DNA of 64,000 bases, taken from NCBI RefSeq assembly GCF_000235625.1, contig NZ_AGTR01000060.1, forward strand, positions 51,767 through 115,766, read 5' to 3'. Positions 1-6,455 of this stretch are shown one piece after another. The stretch is from Marinobacter manganoxydans MnI7-9 (GTDB lineage: Bacteria > Pseudomonadota > Gammaproteobacteria > Pseudomonadales > Oleiphilaceae). The position numbers were made by a program, and so were the translations under genes. Under the pieces are notes generated by a model. The model saw nothing but the letters and a program-made list of their open reading frames with translations. It had not been told where the DNA came from and searched no databases. The first letter of the stretch is position 1; each line of letters begins with the position of its first letter.

Positions 1-626
1 CTGACAGCTTTGCCTACGCCTATGCCGATCTGCAGACACCGCCGCCGATATCCGGCGTTTGTGCAACCGACTGGGCGCCGAATTGCCGGATTGTGATCAA
101 CTACGAGCAGCATATTCATCCGCTGTGGAGCGTCAATCGGGAGGTATTGGACCCGGACACCATGGCGGTCGTGGATGACTACACCTGTACCAGTTGCCAT
201 ACGGACACCGATGCGGCGGACGCTCAGCAAGTGCCGGCTGGACAGCTGGATCTGGGCGATGGCCCGTCACCCGATGAACCGCTACACTTCAACGCCTACA
301 GAGAACTGCTCTTCCCGGACAGTGAGCAGGAACTGGTGAACGGCGCCCTGATCGATGTGCTCGTGGACTCCGGGGAGGTTTTGAGGGACGAAGAAGGCAA
401 TCCCATTCTGGACGCCAACGGAGATGAACAACCCATCCTGGTAACAGTGCCGGTGCAGGCTTCAATGTCCGTCAACGGTGCCCGTGCAAGTCGTTTCTTC
501 GACGTATTCGCCGACGACGGTTCACACAGGGATTTCCTCTCGCCCGCCGAACTGCGACTGATTGCAGAGTGGTTGGATATTGGCGGCCAGTATTTCAACA
601 ATCCGTTCGACGCTCCGGAAGACTGA
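1..626 (+). CDS. HzsA-like haem-binding protein, C-terminal part (5' truncated by window edge)
   Basis: An open frame runs in from the left edge (first full codon at base 3) to TGA at 624-626, giving about 207 C-terminal residues. It contains a c-type haem motif CTSCH (bases 186-200), preceded by a stretch reading CRIVINYEQHIHPLW. It ends in AEWLDIGGQYFNNPFDAPED. That pattern is familiar from proteins related to the hydrazine synthase alpha-subunit fold, which are common in marine proteobacteria outside anammox. The gene probably encodes a periplasmic or outer-membrane-associated cytochrome. The next gene starts 22 bases downstream on the same strand. The family call comes from recalled similarity; the haem motif is seen directly. 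True hydrazine synthesis is not implied. Confidence 0.6.
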   Translation, partial: DSFAYAYADLQTPPPISGVCATDWAPNCRIVINYEQHIHPLWSVNREVLDPDTMAVVDDYTCTSCHTDTDAADAQQVPAGQLDLGDGPSPDEPLHFNAYRELLFPDSEQELVNGALIDVLVDSGEVLRDEEGNPILDANGDEQPILVTVPVQASMSVNGARASRFFDVFADDGSHRDFLSPAELRLIAEWLDIGGQYFNNPFDAPED

Positions 627-648
627 TCCAAGGACTGAAACTCGCACC

Positions 649-1401
649 ATGCCCATCGCCATTCTTATCTTTCTTTTGTTGTTGCCGGCCCAGAGCTGGG
701 CTGGCTGGCTGTGGGGGCAGGCTGAAGACGATGCATTGAAAGTGCAGGTGGCGGAGCCCTATGTGTCCTGGCGAACCGGACCGGCAACGGGCTATCCAGT
801 TTTTCATACCAGCGAAAAAGGGGAATGGCTGACCATTCTCCAGCGCAAGACAAGTTGGATCAAAGTGACGGATACCCGTGGCCGGGAGGGTTGGATAGCG
901 GTTGCGGATATTGCGCAGACGGTGGATGCCACGGGTAATCGTGTGGATCTTCAGGTGCCGGATTTTGAGGCTTTTGAAAGCCGGCGGGTGGAAGCCGGAT
1001 TGATGATGGGGGAGTTTGATGGTGCCGCTGTCACGGCAGGCTACGGCGGCTTCTGGATGACCAGAAACCTGTCCGCCGAGCTTTGGGCTTCTCAGATTCT
1101 GGGCAGCGCCTCGGAAATTAGAATGGTTAATGCGAATCTGGTGCATCAGCCATTTCCTGACTGGCGGGTATCACCCTTTTTTACCCTGGGGGTCGGGCAT
1201 ATCTGGGTTGATCCCAAGGCCACTCTGGCTCAGCCCGAAGAACGGGATAACAGCATTGGCCATGCAGGGCTTGGCATCCGCGCCTACATCACCGATCGAT
1301 ATTTCATCCGTGCCGAAGTGAAGGACTACAAAGTGTTCACTACCCGGTCCACCAACGAAGAAGCGACAGAATGGAAAATCGGACTAAGCATCTTTTTCTG
1401 A
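649..1401 (+). CDS. SH3b-domain protein with C-terminal outer-membrane beta-barrel
   Basis: The ATG at 649 is chosen because it is followed at once by a signal peptide (MPIAILIFLLLLPAQSWA). A longer open frame from 562 would overlap the preceding gene. The mature protein starts with a bacterial SH3 domain (about residues 25-80: YVSWRTGPATGYPVF, then GREGWIA). The second half alternates aromatic and polar residues and ends in SIFF; a C-terminal Phe is a BAM recognition feature of outer-membrane barrels. The length is 250 aa. The end overlaps the next gene, another barrel, by 31 bases, so the two are probably translationally coupled. It resembles the outer-membrane beta-barrel family found near AgmX/TPR genes. 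The substrate is unknown. Confidence 0.7.
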   Translation: MPIAILIFLLLLPAQSWAGWLWGQAEDDALKVQVAEPYVSWRTGPATGYPVFHTSEKGEWLTILQRKTSWIKVTDTRGREGWIAVADIAQTVDATGNRVDLQVPDFEAFESRRVEAGLMMGEFDGAAVTAGYGGFWMTRNLSAELWASQILGSASEIRMVNANLVHQPFPDWRVSPFFTLGVGHIWVDPKATLAQPEERDNSIGHAGLGIRAYITDRYFIRAEVKDYKVFTTRSTNEEATEWKIGLSIFF

Positions 1402-2015
1402 AAACGCTGTGTCTCGGGGCAGGGCTATGCATAGCCACAGCAACCCAGGCCCAGGATGATCGGCCGCTGATCGAGCCGGATGTTACCCCGGTGCCGGTCA
1501 CCGAGGCGCTGATTGACACCGAGAACTTTGAAATTGGCGCTTTTGTGGGCGTGCTCAATATCGAGGACTTCGAGTCGTCGCTGCTTTATGGCGGCAAGCT
1601 CACCTACCACCTCAGCGAGTCCTTCTTTTTCGAGGCCGGAGTCGGCTTCGCGGAGGGTGGAGAAACCAGTTTCGAGAAGCTGGCCGGTAACGTGGAGGTG
1701 CTTACCGACAGCGAGCGGGATTACAGCTATTACAACATCAACCTGGGTTACAACGTGCTTCCGGGCGAGGCCTTCCTCACCGAGAACTACGCATTCAACA
1801 CCAATTTCTATCTGATTGCGGGTGCCGGCGCTACCGATTTTGCGGGTGACACCCGGTTTACCCTGAATGCCGGCGCGGGCTATCAGGTTCTGTTGACGGA
1901 CAGCGTTGCAGTTCAGATTGGCGTAAGACAGCACTACTACCGAATAGATGTTCTTGGGGCCGAGAAAACCTCCATGAACACAGAGGTCAGCACTGGCCTG
2001 TCGGTCTTTTTCTGA
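1371..2015 (+). CDS. Outer-membrane beta-barrel domain protein
   Basis: The product has 214 aa. A signal peptide (LCLGAGLCIATATQAQ) is followed by an acidic linker of about 30 residues and then a barrel of repeated amphipathic strands ending in GLSVFF. The C-terminus mirrors that of the upstream SH3b protein (IGLSIFF), so the two barrels may be paralogues, the first carrying an added SH3b head. The start ATG lies inside the end of the upstream gene. In Myxococcus, small barrels of this general type sit beside gliding-machinery genes (recalled, not tested). It probably forms the outer-membrane part of the envelope complex encoded downstream. Confidence 0.7.
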   Translation: MENRTKHLFLKTLCLGAGLCIATATQAQDDRPLIEPDVTPVPVTEALIDTENFEIGAFVGVLNIEDFESSLLYGGKLTYHLSESFFFEAGVGFAEGGETSFEKLAGNVEVLTDSERDYSYYNINLGYNVLPGEAFLTENYAFNTNFYLIAGAGATDFAGDTRFTLNAGAGYQVLLTDSVAVQIGVRQHYYRIDVLGAEKTSMNTEVSTGLSVFF

Positions 2016-2032
2016 TTACAGGAGCAATGGTT

Positions 2033-2530
2033 ATGAAAGCATCCATAAAATCACTGGCGGTGGCGGGCGTCCTGGCCTGTCTTAGCCCCATGGCGGGCGC
2101 CGAGGCCATCAATGTGCCAGCTCCGGATTTCACCCTGGAAAGCCGTTCCGGCGAAAACCTGAGGCTGGAGGACCATCGTGGTGAAGTGGTGATGCTGAAC
2201 TTCTGGGCATCATGGTGTGGTCCCTGCCGCCAGGAAATGCCGCTGATGGATGAGCTTTACAGCCAATACAAGGATCTCGGCTTCACGATTCTGGCGGTCA
2301 ATGTGGATGAGAATCGGGAAGAGGCCCATCGCTTCCTGGACAAGGTACCCGTGAATTACCCGATCCTCTACGATCCGGAGAGTTCGGTGAGCGAGCTTTA
2401 TGAAGTCCAAGCCATGCCAACGACCGTGATGATCGATCGCGATGGTAATGCCCGGTATCTCCACTACGGCTATCAGCCGGGTTACGAAGACGAGTACGAA
2501 CAGCAGATTCGCGAGCTGGTGCGCGAATAA
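2033..2530 (+). CDS. TlpA/ResA-like periplasmic thioredoxin
   Basis: The product has 165 aa. The ATG at 2033 is preferred over the in-frame ATG at 2027 because AGGAG (2020-2024) is 8 bases from the former and only 2 from the latter. A signal peptide (about residues 1-23) is followed by an AhpC/TSA-thioredoxin fold with the active site WCGPC (Cys62 and Cys65) and the cis-Pro loop AMPTTV. TlpA-type proteins reduce periplasmic disulfides, for example in apocytochromes. A haem protein upstream and a Cys-rich lipoprotein immediately downstream are plausible clients. The gene is 17 bases from the barrel gene and 18 bases from the DUF4266 gene, so it appears co-transcribed. Confidence 0.85.
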   Translation: MKASIKSLAVAGVLACLSPMAGAEAINVPAPDFTLESRSGENLRLEDHRGEVVMLNFWASWCGPCRQEMPLMDELYSQYKDLGFTILAVNVDENREEAHRFLDKVPVNYPILYDPESSVSELYEVQAMPTTVMIDRDGNARYLHYGYQPGYEDEYEQQIRELVRE

Positions 2531-2548
2531 TTTTCGGACGGAACGTTT

Positions 2549-2785
2549 ATGCGTAATTTGTCGATCTTCACTGCCTCTGCTCTTTTGGTCGCGACCTTCA
2601 CGATCTCTGGATGCAGCTCAATCAAGCCGTGGGTAAAACCCTATGAACGGGATAATCTGGCGGATCCGGTCATGAGTCTCAGCCGCCATGGCAAGGCGGA
2701 TTCCTACATGCATCACGTCTATCAGGTCCGGGAGTCTGCGCGGGGAGCAGAAGGCGGTTCTGGGGGTGGCTGTGGCTGTAACTGA
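2549..2785 (+). CDS. DUF4266 small lipoprotein with Gly/Cys-rich tail
   Basis: The product has 78 aa. A lipoprotein signal with lipobox TISGC places the acylated Cys at about residue 22. The mature part reads KPWVKPYERDNLADPVMS, the core of DUF4266 as I recall it. The tail ends GGSGGGCGCN, with two closely spaced Cys that could bind metal, form a disulfide or accept a cofactor. DUF4266 genes commonly sit beside DUF3570 genes, as here. The next gene overlaps the end of this one in another frame. The function of the family is not known to me. Confidence 0.75.
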   Translation: MRNLSIFTASALLVATFTISGCSSIKPWVKPYERDNLADPVMSLSRHGKADSYMHHVYQVRESARGAEGGSGGGCGCN

Positions 2786-3932
2786 CGGCAAAAGGTTAGT
2801 GCGCTCCGTCTGCGCTCTGTTCGTGCTGATGTTGGCCGGGCAACAGGCGATTGCGGCGACCTTGCCAGTGGATAACGTGGATGTTCTCTACCACCGCTAT
2901 GACGGTGGTGGCATGGTCATCGATGGCCCCTCAGTTTTGGTGCGCAAGGGTATTGGCTCGTCGGTTTCGTTTTCCGGCCAGTACTATGTTGACTCCGTTT
3001 CGGCTGCCTCTGTGGACGTTCTGGCCACGGCGAGCCCCTACGAGGAAGAACGCAACGAGTACACCTTTGGTGTCGATTACCTGCACGATAAGTCCATTTT
3101 GAGTCTGGGTTTCACCAACAGTTCCGAAAACGATTACGAAGCCAACACCGTTTACTTCTCGCTCAGCCAGGAGTTTTTCGGGGGCATGTCCACAGTAACC
3201 ATGGGCTATGCCAGCGGCTGGGATGAAGTGGGCCGGGTTGGCAACGATTCCTTCAGCGAGGAAGCTGATCGTCGGAACTATCAGCTCGGACTGAGCCAGG
3301 TCGTCACCCGCAACAGCCTGGTAGGCCTGGATCTTGAGGTGGTTACGGATGAGGGCTTCCTGCAGAACCCTTACCGACAGAACCGCTACATCGACCCGAA
3401 CGATTCCACAGCGTTCCTGTATCAACCGGAACGTTATCCGGAAACCCGAACAAGTACCTCCGTGGCCATGCGAGCGCTTTACTATCTGCCATATCGCGCC
3501 TCAATTCGCGGTGAATACCGTTATTTTTCCGATACCTGGGGCATCAACGCCCACACGGTCGAACTGGGATACGTGCACGGATTGAACCAGCACTGGACCC
3601 TTGAAGGTTCCATTCGTTACTACAGCCAGAGCGAGGCGGACTTTTACAGCGATCTTTTCCCATTCGAGAACTCCCAGACACACCTGGCCCGTGACAAGGA
3701 GCTCAGCTCCCTATCCGGGACAACCCTGGCGGTGGGCGCGGTCTACGAATGGAAGCAGACTTCGCTTCCCGGCATTGATCGCCTGCAGTTCAGCTTACTG
3801 GTGGACTGGCTGAATTTTGAATATGACAACTTCCGGGATGTCACCGCAGCAGGTGACTTTCTCCCCGGCGAAGAACCCCTATATTCCTTCGATGCCTACG
3901 TAACCCGGGCGTCGTTGATTCTTGAATACTGA
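2772..3932 (+). CDS. DUF3570 family outer-membrane protein
   Basis: The product has about 386 aa. The start is uncertain. No ATG precedes the signal peptide (RSVCALFVLMLAGQQAIAA) except one far upstream at 2688, which would overlap the DUF4266 gene almost entirely. GTG 2772 (overlapping the DUF4266 stop) and GTG 2799 are the realistic options. The mature protein is a long run of amphipathic strands (SVSFSGQYYVDSVSAAS, then many Y/F-alternating segments) ending in LILEY, consistent with a large beta-barrel. DUF3570 is the family I recall for this pattern next to DUF4266 and TlpA-like proteins. The role is unknown; it may be surface redox or an export pore. Confidence 0.7.
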   Translation: MAVTDGKRLVRSVCALFVLMLAGQQAIAATLPVDNVDVLYHRYDGGGMVIDGPSVLVRKGIGSSVSFSGQYYVDSVSAASVDVLATASPYEEERNEYTFGVDYLHDKSILSLGFTNSSENDYEANTVYFSLSQEFFGGMSTVTMGYASGWDEVGRVGNDSFSEEADRRNYQLGLSQVVTRNSLVGLDLEVVTDEGFLQNPYRQNRYIDPNDSTAFLYQPERYPETRTSTSVAMRALYYLPYRASIRGEYRYFSDTWGINAHTVELGYVHGLNQHWTLEGSIRYYSQSEADFYSDLFPFENSQTHLARDKELSSLSGTTLAVGAVYEWKQTSLPGIDRLQFSLLVDWLNFEYDNFRDVTAAGDFLPGEEPLYSFDAYVTRASLILEY

Positions 3933-3951
3933 GCATGCAGGAAGAACGACC

Positions 3952-4503
3952 ATGGCCACTTGCTTGAACTCCCGATTTCCGGTGCTTTTAGCGGCATTGA
4001 CCCTCGCCCTGACAGCCCCCGCATTTGCCCAGACCAATCCCGGGGCGGAGAAAGATGATACAGCCGTCGCCGAGCAGGTGGAGGAGCTCAAGAAGAAAGT
4101 GATACGCCTGAATCGTGACCTGTTTATCCTTGAGGAAGATCTGCTTTTTCCAGCCAATACCCAGGTTGCCGTGTTTCTCAGCGTTGATGCCGGGAAGTTT
4201 CTGAAGCTGGATGCGGTCAAACTGAAAGTCGACGACGAGATTGTTGCTTCCCACCTGTATACGGAGCGACAGGTGACTGCCCTTGAACGCGGCGGCATGC
4301 AGCGGCTATACGTCGGCAACCTGAAAACTGGCGTCCATGAGATGACGGCGTTTGTTGAGGGAATCGGCCCGGATCAGCGGCCTTACAAGCAGGCGGCCTC
4401 CCTGGAGTTTGAGAAGGGCACTGGAACGGCCGCTCTGGAAATCCGCGTTGAAGATCGCTCCTCCAACTACCAACCCTCCGTATCCATTGTGGAGTGGGAG
4501 TAA
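3952..4503 (+). CDS. Secreted coiled-coil protein of the TPR/ExbBD cluster
   Basis: The ATG at 3952 is chosen because AGGAAG (3939-3944) sits 7 bases upstream; the open frame also extends back to a TTG at 3922. The product has 183 aa. A signal peptide ending in APAFAQ is followed by a short coiled coil (VAEQVEELKKKVIRLNRDLF, about residues 41-60) and a beta-rich domain containing VAVFLSVDAGKFLKLDAVKLKVDD. Homologues are sometimes mislabelled as AraC-type regulators, but no HTH is visible here and the protein is exported. The next gene starts inside its last codons. It is probably a periplasmic structural part of the cluster; I do not recognise a defined function. Confidence 0.65.
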   Translation: MATCLNSRFPVLLAALTLALTAPAFAQTNPGAEKDDTAVAEQVEELKKKVIRLNRDLFILEEDLLFPANTQVAVFLSVDAGKFLKLDAVKLKVDDEIVASHLYTERQVTALERGGMQRLYVGNLKTGVHEMTAFVEGIGPDQRPYKQAASLEFEKGTGTAALEIRVEDRSSNYQPSVSIVEWE

Positions 4504-6455
4504 GCCGCGTCGTGGGATTGAAAGCAAGCCAGTCCTCAGGTCGACGCCCGTTCATTTACGCGGGTGCCCTACTGTTGCTGATGATGACCCCGGTCCATGC
4601 CGGTGAGGCGCAACCCGAGCGGGCGAAGGATCTTCGTTATGGTTGGGCGCTGTACGAATACCATCAGGGTAACGCCTTCGAGGCTCTGACCCAGCTCGCC
4701 GTGGCGCGCGAACGGGGCGGCATCGAGGGACACGGAGATCATCCGGCTCTCGTCGAGGGCGGGCTCATGCTGTCCTGGGGGATGACCCGAGAGGCGAGCA
4801 GGTTGTTTACGCAGCTACTCGGGGCCGATGGCACCGGCAGCAATCTGTCGCCTGATGTTCGCAACCAGGCCTGGTTCTATCTCGGTAAGGTGTTTTACCT
4901 CGAGGGGAATCAGGCGCTCGCACGTGAGAACCTCAATCGTGTGGATGGCGAGATACTGGCCGAGGCCGACCACGATCTTTTCCGCGAATGGATTTATCTG
5001 CGCTCCCGGCTGGTCATGATGTCTGCCCGCCCTGATGATGAACCCGAACTGGCTTCGCTTCGGGAGCAGCTGGACGAAACGGACATCTGGTCCCTTTACC
5101 TCCGGTACAATTCCGCGGTCTCCGCTCTCGATGCGGCAGACGGAGCTGCCGCCGAAGAGGCACTGAAAAAGCTCATCTCCATCCTCGACGAGTCCATTGA
5201 CTCCGTCGAGCCAGATGCCGAACGGGAGGGCCTGCTGGGCCGCGCTCGCCTCTCGCTTGCGGGCCTGTACCTGCGTGATAACCAGTTTGAGGCAGCTCTG
5301 GAGGTCCTGGGAGCCATGCCACTGACCGGCGTGTTCGCCGATCAGGCTCTCTTTGACTACGCCGTTGCCGCGGCGGGCCAGGGCAGGCCGGAGAGGGCTC
5401 TCGACGCCCTTGATACTCTCGCGAACCGTGAACTGTTTTTGCCCTGGCGCCAGCAGGTTCCCTTTGCCCGCGCCTATGTTCTTGAGCAGATGAACGCTCC
5501 ACAGCGTGCATTGCCTGCGTTTAAAAAGGCAGCCGACCATTACGAGGCCCGTATCAGGGAGCTCGACAATATCCGGGATCGGCTGAATGAAGAAAGTCTG
5601 ATGGCCCAGCTTGAGTTCAGCCGTGACAGCGACGGGATTCTTACAGATTCCTATGGCCGGCTGCGCGTGCAGCCCCTCGATTCTGGTATGGCAGAAGTGC
5701 TGGCTTCGGAGACGTTCCAGCAGGCGCTTGCCGAATTGAACGAACTCTACCGAATGCAGTCCTTCATCGCCGAGCGGCAGTCCAGGTTTGAATCGTTCCG
5801 GATCATGCTGGAGACCCGTGAGCAGCAACGGCAGATTCGTATTGCCGAGACCCGTCGGGCACTCGAAACCCAACAGGCAGACCAGTGGCAGCAGTTGCAC
5901 GAGGACTTCACGGACAGAGTTTCCTCGGCGCTGGCAGACGAAGATGCGGGATTCTTCATGACCTCGCAACAAAAAGCGCTTAGAGACAAGCTCGCTGAGG
6001 TTGAGAAAACTCTGGCGGATTTGCCTGACGACGCGACGACCGCCAGGCAGCGTGCGACGTATCGGCGGATGCGTGCCTACTTCGATTGGTGGATTGCGGA
6101 TGACTATGGAATCAATCGCTGGGCGGCGCAAAAACAGCTCATGCAACTGGATCGCGAGATGCAAAGCTTTCAGGCCCAGCGGCAACGGGTTGAAAGCCTG
6201 ATGGCCGATGATGCCCGCCATGCGGAACTGGCTCGGCGGATCGCTGCCAGCGAACGGGAACTCGCGACTCTTGGAACAGAGGTGTCCGAGGCATTAGGCA
6301 GTGCCCGGCAAACACTCCTGGCGCAGGTTGATCGGATGCTGGCTGCCCAGCAACAGGAGCTTAATGGATACCTGCTGGCCTCTCGCCACGCCCAGGCGAG
6401 GCTGGCGGACCAGTTGTTCCGCGCATCGCAAAATGCAGGTGCCGGTGATGAATAA
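4494..6455 (+). CDS. Periplasmic TPR-like protein with C-terminal coiled coil
   Basis: The product has up to 653 aa. It starts at GTG 4494, overlapping the previous gene by 10 bases; GTG 4512 is an in-frame alternative. A membrane-export segment (FIYAGALLLLMMTPVHA) is followed by helical repeats of TPR type (for example YGWALYEYHQGNAFEALTQL and WFYLGKVFYLEGNQALARENL) across about residues 45-330. A long charged helical region rich in Q, E and R (about 370-640) is probably coiled coil. It looks like a periplasmic scaffold. The next TPR gene overlaps its stop (ATG 6448 against TAA 6453-6455), indicating tight coupling. By size and place it could match the TPR proteins of the Glt complex, which is inference. 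Confidence 0.7.
   Translation: MGVSRVVGLKASQSSGRRPFIYAGALLLLMMTPVHAGEAQPERAKDLRYGWALYEYHQGNAFEALTQLAVARERGGIEGHGDHPALVEGGLMLSWGMTREASRLFTQLLGADGTGSNLSPDVRNQAWFYLGKVFYLEGNQALARENLNRVDGEILAEADHDLFREWIYLRSRLVMMSARPDDEPELASLREQLDETDIWSLYLRYNSAVSALDAADGAAAEEALKKLISILDESIDSVEPDAEREGLLGRARLSLAGLYLRDNQFEAALEVLGAMPLTGVFADQALFDYAVAAAGQGRPERALDALDTLANRELFLPWRQQVPFARAYVLEQMNAPQRALPAFKKAADHYEARIRELDNIRDRLNEESLMAQLEFSRDSDGILTDSYGRLRVQPLDSGMAEVLASETFQQALAELNELYRMQSFIAERQSRFESFRIMLETREQQRQIRIAETRRALETQQADQWQQLHEDFTDRVSSALADEDAGFFMTSQQKALRDKLAEVEKTLADLPDDATTARQRATYRRMRAYFDWWIADDYGINRWAAQKQLMQLDREMQSFQAQRQRVESLMADDARHAELARRIAASERELATLGTEVSEALGSARQTLLAQVDRMLAAQQQELNGYLLASRHAQARLADQLFRASQNAGAGDE

Noticed and set aside
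1-626. Hydrazine synthesis role for the haem protein
   Set aside because: Only a shared fold signature is visible; no anammox gene set is present, and such homologues are common in other bacteria.
3922-4503. AraC-type regulator label for the coiled-coil protein
   Set aside because: The product has a signal peptide and no helix-turn-helix, so a cytoplasmic regulator is unlikely.
4815-6221. A 468-codon open frame on the - strand opposite the periplasmic TPR gene
   Set aside because: It is a codon-bias shadow: no start signal, no recognisable domain, and the + strand frame has an export signal, repeats and operon context.
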